From contig AP025065.1 in the NCBI GenBank assembly GCA_036186865.1, positions 5,019,421 through 5,083,420 of the forward strand: DNA of 64,000 nt, written 5' to 3'. Within the stretch, counting starts at the first letter, position 1, and the number at the start of each line of letters is the position of its first letter. A model generated the notes under the pieces. It searched no databases and was not told the DNA's origin. It saw only the letters and a list, made by a program, of their open reading frames with translations. Source of the stretch: Eustoma russellianum. Taxonomy: Eukaryota; Streptophyta; Magnoliopsida; Gentianales; Gentianaceae. Shown in pieces: positions 10,962-21,577 of the stretch. Made by a program: the position numbers and the translations under genes.

Positions 10962-11400
10962 ATACCACTTGTAGCGCCCCGCGCCCAGGCCATGCCCACA
11001 TACGGTGCACCTGCCGTACCTCACTACAGAGAGCACAAGGCATCGATGTAATACTATATAAGTCCATGACTAAGCCACAGACTGCGGAATAAAACATCAT
11101 AACAGTGGTAGTAAACTGGCAGAATTTCAAACATTCATAAAAAGTGTTCATCATAATGCATCGATACCACATAACTCAAAAAAAGTCCACGGAATACCAG
11201 CATATGAACCACAAAAATTACAGCCTAGACAGCAGCCACTCTCATGGATACCCTTATTATCTCTTATATTTTTCCGAGCCTTCGGAGCTGAGATCGAATA
11301 TATCGAAAGGAAACAAGAGAGTAACAGATAACACTCGTATAAAAAAGTATTACTCTGTGAACTCCCAATTTCTTAAATTCAGAACTTCAAGTTAGCTCAT
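10962..11400 (-). mobile_element. Decayed gypsy LTR fragment related to G1
   Basis: GATACCACTTGTAGCGCC at 10961-10978 matches the primer-site/LTR junction of G1 (GATACCACCTGTAGCGCC). Matches in the same order follow, such as GGTGCACC, TCCATGAC and the serine-rich CTCGTAT end. Only the inner part of the LTR survives, with no internal domain beside it. The right boundary is approximate. Confidence 0.6.
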
Positions 11401-11948
11401 ATGACTTGCATAAAAAACCAAAAACAAAAAAAATAACAATAAAAAAAAGGAAAAAAAGGAAAATAGCTCATATGACTGATTCCATTTCTAAAATTTTACC
11501 AGAAACCTCTAAAACTCTCCAAAAAAAAAAATTCATTGGATTTCTGCATTTTAAACTCCAACATTTATGTGACCAACTTGGATGGGCCTCACCCTTTTTG
11601 ACATTTTCCAAAATGTTATGCATCATAATATACTTTATTATGAATAATCTATATGTTTCATCATGATATAGTTAACTGGAAACTAGCACCAGCTACCATT
11701 TAATAATAAAAATAAAGCCATCATTCAGGGCTTCAACAGCTTTATTATAGAGATTCTTCGAATGTACCTTCAAAAACAAAACCAGCTTTTATCAAATCTG
11801 TGGCTGTAGCCACTGGACTTTTTATATGCTACACACAAAATTTATTACACGCAAATAAATATATACATATACACCATACACGTAGACACACATTTTATCA
11901 TCAAAACAAAAAGAAATTGTACGAATGTCAATATAAAATTTGGGATTC
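11401..11948. other. A+T-rich intergenic DNA, partly repeated at 22984
   Basis: No gene recognised. The stretch 11788-11945 (GGCTGTAGCCACTGG, then ACATATACA, then AAAATTTGG) reappears in diverged form at 22984-23161 and 28979-29012, on the other side of elements A and C2. Confidence 0.5.

Positions 11949-12028
<80 letters not shown>
11949..12028. repeat. CA/TA microsatellite, left side of A insertion
   Basis: A (CA)n run passes into (TA)n up to the LTR start at 12029. The last five bases, ATATA, are repeated after the other LTR at 22905-22909. Confidence 0.95.
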
Positions 12029-12032
<4 letters not shown>

Positions 12033-12251
12033 AGGTCCGAAATACACTCTAGAAGGGGGATGAATAGAGTGTTTGGCTCTTTTTGCGGAATTTTCTCGTT
12101 TGTCTCAACTCAAAAAGGATATTCAAAATCAGAGCAAGAATGGAGATGAGAAGTAGTGAATGAGTACTCCGGATATAGAGTGGTTCGAATCGTAAATGAT
12201 TCTACTCCACTACCACTTTGTTTCCAAAGTGGATTTTCAACAACTACTCTT

Positions 12252-12349
12252 CTTATTATGAACAATAAGAACAACCACAACAACGCTTACACTAACACTT
12301 TAGTGTAAGCCACAACAACAACAACTTCTTGCACAACACACTTGTGCAA
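12252..12349 (-). other. Three stacked stem-loops in the A LTR (R/U5)
   Basis: Stem 1 is CTTATT..AATAAG (12252-12269). Stem 2 is CTTACACTAA..TTAGTGTAAG (12286-12309). Stem 3 is TTGCACAA..TTGTGCAA (12329-12349). All lie downstream of the TATA box in the transcript. The same three stems occur in the other LTR of A (about 21771-21869) and in both LTRs of B. Confidence 0.75.
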
Positions 12350-12948
12350 CCACAGCAACTACAGCTATTAGCAAGAACAACTTCTTTCTTCCTCACAACT
12401 TCAACAAAAGTTTCCTCAAGAACTTCTCACAGTGGGTTGAAGAAATGTGGTAAGGATCACACTTTCTCACAAGTCTAAGCACAAGCAAGAGATCAAATAT
12501 TTATGGTTCCTCTTGTGCTTGACTCTTTTTCTCTCAATATACAATAATGAAGATCAAAGAAAAGCTAGACAAGCTTTAAACAAATTTACAAGTATGAGAG
12601 AAATATACAACAATGGTAAATAAAGCTAGATGATGTTGAAAGTGTGTCATTGCTTCATCCAAGCATCCTCTATTTATAGATGAAGTTCACCACGTTTTTG
12701 AGGCTCTCCACCAAGTCTTCATCTTCAAAAATGTCAAGATAATGCCCAAATAGTCTCTAGTCACCCTATGGAGTGATTTGATCTTGGATAGCCACCCTAG
12801 AGAATCTTAGACATGTATACAATAGTCAAGGAAGCATGTAATAAGTTGGGTTAAAGTCCACAAGAAGTTTGAAGAAGATTGGAAAGAGAAAACCTTAAAA
12901 ATCAACCTTGGATTTTATTCTAACGTTCAAAAAATTTGAATTCTGGAG

Positions 12949-13260
12949 GACATCGATCGATCGAAGTCCCTGAAAGGAGAGATCGATGTCCTCAGAAGAT
13001 TTTCAAAATCTTACACTGTCTGACATCGATCGATCGATGTTCGGGGCTGAAGTGACATCGATCGATCGATGTCACCTGGTTTAGAGATCGAAGTATTCAG
13101 TTCAACATCGATCGATCGAAGTCAGGGGATGAAGTGACATCGATCGATCGATGTCCTTGTGGTTGAGGGTTCGATGTTCTCAGACAGACATCGATCGATC
13201 GATGTCAGGGGCTGAAGTACATCGATCGATCGATGTCCCCAGCTTGAGAGATCGATGTCA
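12949..13260. repeat. Palindrome array in the 3' LTR of A
   Basis: Six or more copies of GACATCGATCGATCGATGTC or close variants are separated by about 25-30 bases such as AGGGGCTGAAGT. It lies upstream of the element's TATA box. Confidence 0.95.
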
Positions 13261-13387
13261 ACCAGTGACTTCTAATCTCAACCATCTTTGGACATAATGT
13301 GTTTTGCGCATCTTGCATCGAATATCAAACATAATTTTAACTCATTCAAAACATCTTTTCATCATCAAAACGTTTTACAACTTAACA

Positions 13388-14100
13388 ATCTCCCCCTTTT
13401 TTTGATTATTTCAAAACCACAATTCAAAAGATGTTTTTACATGATACTTTTTCAACTAAACTTGATATTTTACAACTCCCCCTTACTTCATGCTCCCTTA
13501 TCAATCTACCCAACATGCTCCCCCTCAAACTATGCATCATTTCAATATGTAAAGCATATCAAGAGACTTCATGTCATGTTATACCAAATTCAACTTCTCA
13601 AGCAAAATTATGTGATGAAAAACAACCAATTTAAGTTTAGTCATTTGAATACCCATGCCTATCCAAATCATGCTATCATGTCCAACTAATTATGCCAAAA
13701 CACGCCATACACATGTTAATACCCAATTATGCTTGCCAACAATCCATCATGCCAAAAATATATCATCAACTAGTACTAACTTATCAATTTAGATATGCAT
13801 AAAGCTATATCAAACCAAGGCAAAACAAGTCATGCCAAAACCAAATCATGTCAACACAACCAAGATCAATTATCATGTCAACATGCTAACGATATCATGC
13901 TAACGATACCAAAACATGCTAACGACATCATGCTAACAATACCAAAAACTTCTCCCCCTTTTTGAAAGCATAAAAAAAAATGAGAGATACCAACACGAAA
14001 AGATAAATACCATGAAGAAAATATCAAGTTTTGAGATACATATGTAAACTCAAACTTGCAAAACTAGCATAAGTACGAGGGAATGGGGAATCATAAAGTA
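13388..14100 (-). other. 3' untranslated region and polypurine tracts of A
   Basis: The sense-strand purine tract AAAAAAAGGGGGAGAT abuts the LTR (13388-13402) and primes plus-strand synthesis. A second tract, CAAAAAGGGGGAGAAG (13949-13966), lies about 560 bp inside. A short repeat with ATGCTAACGATA units is at 13885-13945. No gene is seen. Confidence 0.7.
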
Positions 14101-15525
14101 CTACTCCTCATCGGAGGAGAAACATAGTCCGGAGAGAGCGGCTTTGAGCTTTGTTTTCAACTTTTGGTACTTGGTCTTTTGCACGTTCAGCTCAATTTGT
14201 AGTGTCTTGACTTCAGTGTCCACTTTTGTTTCTAGCATTTTTAAGCGGTTCTGGAATGTCGTATAGCCTTTCTCCAAATCATCTATACGAACAGCCTCCG
14301 TGGTCAATTCTTTACCCCATTGACCAAGAGTGCGTTGGATGTCATTTATCTCGGCTTCGACATCGAAATCATCCCCGGAGTCACTGTCTTCCTCCATTGG
14401 AGCTTTGCCTTTGTCTATTCGGGATGTATGACTTGGAGGGTTAGGTTGGGGTTCACCAGTTGGCTCAATAGGGTGTGGTGGTATTTTCGGCTCATTCTCA
14501 GCTTTATCTTCCTCCGGGTCTTGAGCACCACCCCGTCGTTGCGCTTCCTTTCTTGACTTAAGAATCTGCTGGATGTTAGACTTTGAGTAATAGTCCTTAT
14601 TTGTGATTGCCTCTTCGTATTCGTCATCCAGTACCAAATTTGCGTTTCTCAATAATCTATATATCAGATTACTGTAAGGAAGTGCCTTTGACTTTTTGGT
14701 AACTGCCTCCAACACATTTTCAAAGAATACTTCTCCAAAGTTTACCTGCTCTCTCATGGCTATGCGGTATGTGATGTAGAAGTCTAGGTTGCTCGGAAGT
14801 TTGGCTGATTTTCCATTTACACAGAAGGTGACTATTGCAAGCAAAACTCGGTAAAGCAAAGGCATATCGTTTGTGTTTTTCGTAGGGTGAAAGCCAAGAA
14901 AGGTTTTGACTTCATTCTCAGTCACTTGGTATTTGTGAAAGTCCCACTTCCAAGGATCGAAATCCTTGACTCCCTCATTAGGTGCACCAAGAATATCATT
15001 AATTTGTGTGGTGTGAAATGAGACCACTTGACCATCAATAACCGAATTCAGAGAAAATGGATTTCCATTTAGATAGTCAATCCAGAGGTTGGCATAGAAC
15101 AACCGGGTATAACGAGTAGACATTGAACCCATCTCAGAGGAATCCAACAGAAACATCCAGTTTTGAGCATATAGCAGATCAATGATCGGTTTCAATTCTG
15201 CACTGCTCAAAATGTCCTCAATTTTGAGCAGTTTCAATGGAATAGTAGACCTATTGCTACTTTCCCATTCTGCAAATAATAATTGGGCTCTATGAGATAT
15301 ATGAGTGTATATACCTGATCCTAGAGGTGCAGCCAGTGCATTCTCATATTCTCCAGTTTTAAGCCAAGGGAAATTTCGAATATTAAGGCTTTCTCTGACC
15401 TCACGGATTAGATGTTCTTGGGATGGCTCTGGTTGCTTCCGCAGTCCTGCTGTCCTTGAGCCCGTTGGAGTTTGTTGTTGTGAAGTTCTTTGTCTTTTTG
15501 GATGATTCTTAGTTCTTGGTGCCAT
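14101..15525 (-). CDS. Extra ORF of element A downstream of pol (474 aa), function unknown
   Basis: The frame is intact from MAPRTKNHPKRQRTS to ..CFSSDEE. It has a basic Ser/Thr-rich N-terminus of about 30 residues. A core at about 40-330 has the blocks RLFYANLWIDYLNG, NSVIDGQVV, FHPTKNTNDMP, GKSAKLPSNLDFYI and KALPYSNLIYRLLR. An acidic proline-rich linker (about 340-390) follows, then a coiled coil to the end. The core's order (FYANL, then I..LGAP, then the NTNDM/LL..I block, then NFGE) recalls the Pfam family named putative plant transposon protein. SIRE elements classically carry an 'envelope-like' ORF here, but I see no signal peptide or membrane helix. A homologue is in B (39789-41054). 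It is preceded by a palindrome cluster. Confidence 0.85.
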   Translation of the reverse strand: MAPRTKNHPKRQRTSQQQTPTGSRTAGLRKQPEPSQEHLIREVRESLNIRNFPWLKTGEYENALAAPLGSGIYTHISHRAQLLFAEWESSNRSTIPLKLLKIEDILSSAELKPIIDLLYAQNWMFLLDSSEMGSMSTRYTRLFYANLWIDYLNGNPFSLNSVIDGQVVSFHTTQINDILGAPNEGVKDFDPWKWDFHKYQVTENEVKTFLGFHPTKNTNDMPLLYRVLLAIVTFCVNGKSAKLPSNLDFYITYRIAMREQVNFGEVFFENVLEAVTKKSKALPYSNLIYRLLRNANLVLDDEYEEAITNKDYYSKSNIQQILKSRKEAQRRGGAQDPEEDKAENEPKIPPHPIEPTGEPQPNPPSHTSRIDKGKAPMEEDSDSGDDFDVEAEINDIQRTLGQWGKELTTEAVRIDDLEKGYTTFQNRLKMLETKVDTEVKTLQIELNVQKTKYQKLKTKLKAALSGLCFSSDEE

Positions 15526-15738
15526 TTGAGAGCATTAGGGCAAGAATTTCTTGAATATAGTAATGGAGGTGGAAGATGGATGTGAAATTTAGTGGCTTTG
15601 ACAGGAAAATTGAAGCTTGATTGAGGATTTTGAGATTTTGGGGTCGAAGTTCTCTGATTTCGCAGGAGAGAAATGTAGGGTTCGAAGTTAAATGTTATAG
15701 AAATGAGACGGTTCGCAGGTTTTAAAAACTGATCCCGC

Positions 15739-15852
15739 TGACATCGATCGATCGATGTCAGGTACTTCGATCGATCGATGTCCTGAACATCGATCGATCG
15801 ATGTCTTAAGAGACATCAGTCTCTGAAATGTTTACATAGATCGATCTATGTA
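15739..15852. repeat. Palindrome cluster between pol and the extra ORF of A
   Basis: Three ATCGATCGATCGAT-type dyads and a TACATAGATC..GATCTATGTA dyad lie 200-330 bp before the extra ORF start and just after the pol stop. They match the LTR palindromes. B has a cluster in the same place (39457-39560). Confidence 0.9.
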
Positions 15853-15886
15853 TGCAGATTTCTGCAATTTTGACATTTTTAACCCT

Positions 15887-16500
15887 CTATCCTTGGTTTA
15901 TCATCCCTAATCTTGTTCTAATTGATTCGAACGTCTCAGTGGGAAGGGATTTAGTAAAAATATCCGCTAGTTGGTCATTTGTTGGAACAAACTCAATACA
16001 TACCAATCCTTTTTGGATGCAATCTCTTATGAAGTGATGCCTCACCTCAATGTGTTTTGTCCTACTATGATGAACTGGATTTTGTGCTATACTTATGGCT
16101 GATGTGTTGTCACATAGGATGGGAACTTTATCAAACTTAACATTGTAATCGTTCAAGGTGTTGATCATCCAAAGCAATTGTGCACAACACGAAGCGGCCG
16201 ATACATATTCGGATTCCGCCGTGGAAAGTGACACACTATTTTGTTTCTTGGAGAACCAAGAAACTAAGCAATCTCCAAGGAATTGACATGTCCTGGAGGT
16301 GCTTTTCCTATCAACAAGATTTCCGGCATAGTCGGAGTCACTATATCCTCTTAGATCAAAACAACCATTTTTGGGATAAAATAATCCGAAGTTCAAAGTT
16401 CCTTTTAAATACCTAAAGATACGTTTAATGGAAACTAAATGCGATTCCTTAGGCATACTTTGAAATCTAGCACATAAGCACACAGCATGCAAATATCCGG
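15887..16500 (-). pseudogene. A RNase H domain (frame-shifted from RT)
   Basis: RNase H removes the RNA strand during reverse transcription. Motifs are YSDSDYAGNLVDRKSTS, STAESEYVSAAS, ILCDNTSAISIAQNP, HSRTKHIEVRHH and LADIFTKSLP, ending at GMINQG and a stop. It continues the RT frame except for one T lost near 16493 (B still has it), so the encoded polyprotein breaks just before this domain. Confidence 0.9.
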
Positions 16501-18747
16501 TGTACTAGCGGTTAAATAAAGTAAACTACCAATCATACCCCTATATTTTGTTACCTCAACCGGCTTTCCTTTTTCGTCTTTGTCAAGCTTTGTACTTGTG
16601 CTCATCGGAGTGCTCACACTTCTTCCATCCTCGAATTTGTACTTCTTGAGCAAATCCTTTGTGTACTTTGTTTGAGATATGTACACTCCATCTTGAGTTT
16701 GCTTGATTTGTAGACCAAGAAAGTAGTTGAGTTCACCCATCATGCTCATTTCAAATTCTCCTTCCATCAGTTTTGCAAAATGCTCACAAAGCGAATCATT
16801 AGTAGCACCAAATATGATATCATCCACATAAATTTGAACAAGCAATTGATGGTTTCCTTGTTCTTTAATAAAAAGAGTAGTGTCGACTTTTCCTCTTGAA
16901 AACTCATTCTCAAGAAGGAAGTTACTTAATCTATCATACCAAGCCCTAGGAGCTTGTTTAAGTCCATAAAGAGCCTTTTTGAGTCTAAAAACATGATTTG
17001 GATAATCATGATTTTCAAACCCCGGAGGTTGAGCTACATAGACCTCTTCTTGAATTATTTCATTCAAGAATGCAGATTTCACATCCATTTGATATATTTT
17101 GAAATCCTTGTTGCATGAATATGCTAATAACATCCCAATAGCTTCTAACCTAGCCATGGGGGCAAAGGTCTCATCATAGTCTATGCCTTCCTCTTGCCTA
17201 TAGTCTTGGGCTACTAACCTAGCTTTGTTTCTAGTGATGTTTCCTTTATCATCCATTTTGTTTCTAAATACCCATTTAGTGCCAATTACGGGATGATCAC
17301 TAGGTTTAGCAACTAATTCCCAAACATCACTTCTTTCAAATTGGTTTAATTCTTCTTGCATAGCTAATACCCAATCTTCATCATTTATTGCCTCCTTTAT
17401 ATTTTTAGGCTCAACTTGCGAAATGAAGGCATTTTCATTGAATTTTTTTCTTGTGATTACGCCTTGGCTAATTTCACATAGTATCAACTCTTTAGGGTGA
17501 TCTTTCCTATATTTATATGAATCCGGTAAATTTGAGGTATCCCCTCCTACTTCTTCATCTTCCACCTTAGGTTCAAGAGGATCAATCCTAAGGTCAATAA
17601 CGATATTGCCTTTTGGATTCTCAAATTTCTCTATATGACTTACTTCAATTATTTTTTCATCATCATCACCTTCATTAATGTTTGATTTGTCCTCAGTGAG
17701 TTCACTAAACTTGACATGGATTGATTCTTCAACTTTCATGCTTCTTTTATTATATACTCTAAATGCCTTGCTATTTTGAGCATAACCCATAAAGATTCCT
17801 TCATCCGCTTTGAAGTCGAGTTTATCTAAGTTGTCTTTGGTGTTAAGTATAAAACACTTACAACCAAATACCTTGAAATAACCAATATTTGGTACTCTAC
17901 CTTTCCAAAGCTCATAAGGAGTCTTTTTGAGAAATGGTCTCAAATAAACTCTATTGATCACATGACAAGCGGTATTTACCGCTTCGGCCCAAAAATATTT
18001 GGGTAGCTCAAATTCGTTTAGTATGGCTCTACTCATTTCTTGAAGCGTTCTATTTTTTTTTTCCGCAACACCATTTTGTTGAGGAGTTCTTGGAGCTGAA
18101 AAATTGTGTCCATACCCTTTGGATACACAAAATTCTTGAAATTCTCCATCAAACTCACCACCTCTATCACTTCTAATTTCCTTAATTGTGTCTTCTCTTT
18201 GATTTTCTAATCTCTTACAAAGCTTTATAAATTCTTGACATGCATCATTCTTTTTAGCTAAGAACATTACCCAAGTGTACCTAGAGTAGTCATCTACCAC
18301 CACAAAGGTGTAATGTTTTCCACTTAGACTTGCTGTACCAATATCCCCATACAAATCCATATGAAGCAATTGTAGAGGTTTGGTGGTGGAGATTTCACTT
18401 TTGGGCTTGAAACTTGTTTTAACAAGCTTTGCCTTTTGACAAGTGTCACATAAGCCATGGTTTTCGAAATTTAATTTTGGAAGACCTTGGACTTTTTCAT
18501 TTTTGCAAATCTCTTTGAAATTCTTAAAACTAATGTGTCCAAGTCGTCTATGCCATAGTTGAGTCAAATCATTTTTGGCAACTAGGCAAGAAACATTTTG
18601 TGATATCAAATCATGTGTGCTAAATTTGTAAACATCATTTTTACGAATAGCTTCGAAAACAATCTTATCGTTCTTTTTCACAACACATTTTCTTTTCACA
18701 AACTCAATTTGAAAATTAGCATCACATAGTTGGCTAACACTTATCAA
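16435..18747 (-). pseudogene. A pol: integrase and reverse transcriptase (second protease-integrase copy)
   Basis: Integrase inserts the DNA copy and RT makes it. In order: the HHCC finger ([18 protein letters not shown]), core [21 protein letters not shown] and [10 protein letters not shown], the GKG-type tail, then RT with [45 protein letters not shown] and catalytic [15 protein letters not shown] looks intact. The frame opens inside the protease because of the rearrangement at 18816-18900, so this piece has no complete protease of its own. It ends in a frameshift near 16500. Confidence 0.93.
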
Positions 18748-19591
18748 ATTATACTTAAGCCCTTCTACGTATAGTACATTATTAATAGTAAAGGAAGAAT
18801 TACCAATTTCTCCATAGTATCAACTCTTTAGGGTGATCTTTCCTATATTTATATGAATCCGGTAAATTTGAGGTACATTATTAATAGTAAAGGAAGAATT
18901 ACACAAAATTCTTGAAATTCTCCATCAAACTCACCACCTCTATCACTTCTAATTTCCTTAATTGTGTCTTCTCTTTGATTTTCTAATCTCTTACAAAGCT
19001 TTATAAATTCTTGACATGCATCATTCTTTTTAGCTAAGAACATTACCCAAGTGTACCTAGAGTAGTCATCTACCACCACAAAGGTGTAATGTTTTCCACT
19101 TAGACTTGCTGTACCAATATCCCCATACAAATCCATATGAAGCAATTGTAGAGGTTTGGTGGTGGAGATTTCACTTTTGGGCTTGAAACTTGTTTTAACA
19201 AGCTTTGCCTTTTGACAAGTGCCACATAAGCCATGGTTTTCGAAATTTAATTTTGGAAGACCTTGGACTTTTTCATTTTTGCAAATCTCTTTGAAATTCT
19301 TAAAACTAATGTGTCCAAGTCGTCTATGCCATAGTTGAGTCAAATCATTTTTGGCAACTAGGCAAGAAACATTTTGTGATATCAAATCATGTGTGCTAAA
19401 TTTGTAAACATCATTTTTACGAATAGCTTCGAAAACAATCTTATCGTTCTTTTTCACAACACATTTTCTTTTCACAAACTCAATTTGAAAATTAGCATCA
19501 CATAGTTGGCTAACACTTATCAAATTATACTTAAGCCCTTCTACGTATAGTACATTATTAATAGTAAAGGAAGAATTACCAATTTCTCCAT
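18125..19591 (-). repeat. Scrambled 691-bp duplication in A with templated filler
   Basis: 18125-18815 is duplicated as 18901-19591, with only about one difference seen. Between them lie about 85 bp made of a piece matching 17477-17541 and a piece matching 18773-18803. The joins share short identities: CAT at the first, GTA at the second, AC at the third. The rearrangement places a second, partial integrase in the element. Confidence 0.9.
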
Positions 19592-19753
19592 GTCCAAGGA
19601 TTTTGGCTCTCCCATTGCCAAAATGCACCGTTTCACCATCTTGGAACTTGAGCTTGGTGAACAACGTCTTGTCTCCGGTCATGTGAGTTGAACAACCGCT
19701 GTCCATAAGCCATTTGGTTCCTTCTTCTTTGGCTACTCCATTTATCTTGAGAG
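18849..19753 (-). pseudogene. A protease and truncated integrase (first copy)
   Basis: The frame opens at a TAG about 15 codons before [12 protein letters not shown], the copia protease active site. It continues through the HHCC finger to the second core aspartate ([16 protein letters not shown]). It then runs into filler sequence and stops at 18849. It overlaps the end of gag in the +1 frame (19633-19753). Confidence 0.9.
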
Positions 19754-21456
19754 CCTACAAAACCAAAAGATGTATGCATTGGTACCCTTTGATGATTGGG
19801 TCCTTTAGGGTTAGTTTTTCGACCCTTAGGCTTCCAAACACATGTGCTTTCAAATCGAGCTCTACATGCTTTCTTTACATGTCCTAGTTTGTTGCAATAA
19901 AAACAAGTGGGTACATGCTTTGGTTTAGAAGATGATGAACTTTGTTGTGTTTTTCTATTGTCTGCCTTTTTCTTTAAGGACTTAGGTTTAATAGAAGAAA
20001 ATGATGAGTTAAATCCTAAACCGGACTTATCATTTCCAATTCTTTGATTTCCAAGAAGTATGTCTAAGTTGTTTTTGCCATTTGTTAGTCTTTGTAAGTC
20101 TAACTTTAGTTTCTCACATTCTTTTCTAATTTCTTCATTTTCAAGAGCTACGGTTTTATGCATGGTAAGTATGATATCATGCTCTTGAAACATCAAAATA
20201 TTTTTGTCATGCAAGCTCTTATTTTCTAAAATGCATTTCTTGAATTCTTTCTTTAAATGCTTATATTTCAAATTTAATTTCTCAAAGTCATCTTGCAAAT
20301 CTCCTATTTCATCATTCAAATTTGAAGGGTTAGAATTTACCTCAAGGTCATCTTCAATCGCCATAAGACAAGTATGTTGAACCTTTGGATTGTCAACCAT
20401 TGCCACAAGTCCAACACCTTGATCTTCACTCTCTTCTCCTTCCGATTCCGAAAGGAGATCATCCCACGTGGTTACCTCTGCATTGAGGGCTTTCTTCTTT
20501 TGAGGAAAGACCTTCTTCTCTTGCTTTTGCGGCTCTTTTACATGGCAATCGGCAATGAAGTGACCGGGTCGACCACATCTATAGCAATTTTCACTTGCTT
20601 CCTTTTCTTTAGATGGTTTCTTGAAAACCTTTATTGCTTGAGCTTTGTTTCTAGTTGCCATTCTTCTAAATTTTCTTACTAAAAGGGCAACTTCCTCATC
20701 CGATTCATCGGACTCTACCACCAATCCTTTGTGTGATGTTTGTGTAGGCTTGATGGGATTCATCCTATTTTGTTCATCAATAAGAATTTCATGAGTAAGA
20801 AGATTACCGGATAGCTCATCAAGAGTAAGAGTCTTGAGATTCTTTGATTCGGTGATGGCGGTGACTTTGGGTGTCCATTCTCTTGGCAAGGAGTTGAGGA
20901 GTTTTGAGACAAGGTCTTCATTTGAGATTTTCTTGTCAACCATGGAGAGTTGATTCACTATTCGTGTGAATCGATCGATTGTCTCCTCAATCTTCTCACC
21001 GCTCTTCATTCCGAACATCTCATACTCCTTCATGAGCATGAGTCTTTTGGCCACTCTTACTTGCTCAGTTCCTTCATGTATCATTTCAAGCCTTTTCCAT
21101 GCCTCATGGGCTGTTTCAAGACCTTGGAGTCTAATGAGCTCAGTGGTGGTAAGAGCACTTGAGAGAATGTCAAAAGCTTTGCCATTTATGGCGAACTTTA
21201 TCTTCTCTTCGTCGGTGTAGTCATCCTCATCTTTAAACATTGATTCTCCTTTTGAGTTGGTAATCATAGGAACTTCAATTCCTTTGACAACAGCTCTCCA
21301 TATATCAAATCCACAGCCTTTCAAATGATTGATCATTCGAAATTTCCATAAAGAATAGTTTTGAGCATCAAACATAGGAGCTTTAGTGTTTGATCCGGAA
21401 AATAGTGCAGTAGGCTTAGGAGATGAAAAGGTTGAGGTTGAGGTTGAGGTTGCCAT
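19633..21456 (-). CDS. A gag polyprotein with two zinc knuckles
   Basis: The start at 21456 ([10 protein letters not shown]) is chosen over the longer open frame, because the extra 13 codons run back into the primer site. The N-terminal half has the copia capsid pattern ([17 protein letters not shown], then [13 protein letters not shown], then [10 protein letters not shown]). The first knuckle is [15 protein letters not shown]. An acidic and coiled-coil stretch follows, then a second knuckle [14 protein letters not shown]. No internal stop is present. The frame continues over the start of protease in another register and ends at 19633. About 608 aa, large for copia and typical of SIRE. Confidence 0.9.
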   Translation of the reverse strand: MATSTSTSTFSSPKPTALFSGSNTKAPMFDAQNYSLWKFRMINHLKGCGFDIWRAVVKGIEVPMITNSKGESMFKDEDDYTDEEKIKFAINGKAFDILSSALTTTELIRLQGLETAHEAWKRLEMIHEGTEQVRVAKRLMLMKEYEMFGMKSGEKIEETIDRFTRIVNQLSMVDKKISNEDLVSKLLNSLPREWTPKVTAITESKNLKTLTLDELSGNLLTHEILIDEQNRMNPIKPTQTSHKGLVVESDESDEEVALLVRKFRRMATRNKAQAIKVFKKPSKEKEASENCYRCGRPGHFIADCHVKEPQKQEKKVFPQKKKALNAEVTTWDDLLSESEGEESEDQGVGLVAMVDNPKVQHTCLMAIEDDLEVNSNPSNLNDEIGDLQDDFEKLNLKYKHLKKEFKKCILENKSLHDKNILMFQEHDIILTMHKTVALENEEIRKECEKLKLDLQRLTNGKNNLDILLGNQRIGNDKSGLGFNSSFSSIKPKSLKKKADNRKTQQSSSSSKPKHVPTCFYCNKLGHVKKACRARFESTCVWKPKGRKTNPKGPNHQRVPMHTSFGFVGSQDKWSSQRRRNQMAYGQRLFNSHDRRQDVVHQAQVPRW

Positions 21457-21503
21457 GATCTTTAACCTTTCTACTTGCAAAGATTGGCCAAGCAATCAAG
21501 GTT

Positions 21504-21517
21504 AGGCTCTGATACCA
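21504..21517 (-). other. Primer binding site of A
   Basis: Minus-strand TGGTATCAGAGCCT, two bases inside the LTR end, is the usual tRNA-Met primer site. Confidence 0.9.
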
Positions 21518-21544
21518 ATTGTTAGGTCCGAAATACACTCTAGA

Positions 21545-21577
21545 GGGGGGGGGGGGGNNNNNNNNNNGGGGGGGGGG
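21545..21577. other. Assembly gap in a G run (N at 21558-21567)
   Basis: Thirteen G, ten N and ten G lie where the other LTR of A has a short AAGGGGG, so the gap length is arbitrary. It affects only the LTR, but spurious frames cross it. Confidence 0.98.

Larger units (their letters stand above)
12029..13387 (-). repeat. 3' LTR of element A
   Basis: The LTR runs TGTTAGGTCC.. to ..AACTTAACA in window orientation. In element orientation it holds U3 with the palindrome array (12949-13260), a TATAAATA near 12670, then three stem-loops in R/U5 (12252-12349). The polypurine tract lies just inside at 13388-13402. Confidence 0.95.

Noticed and set aside
11800..12149. Open frames rich in THTHTH and IYIYIY
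   Set aside because: They are translations of the CA/TA microsatellite and run into an LTR.
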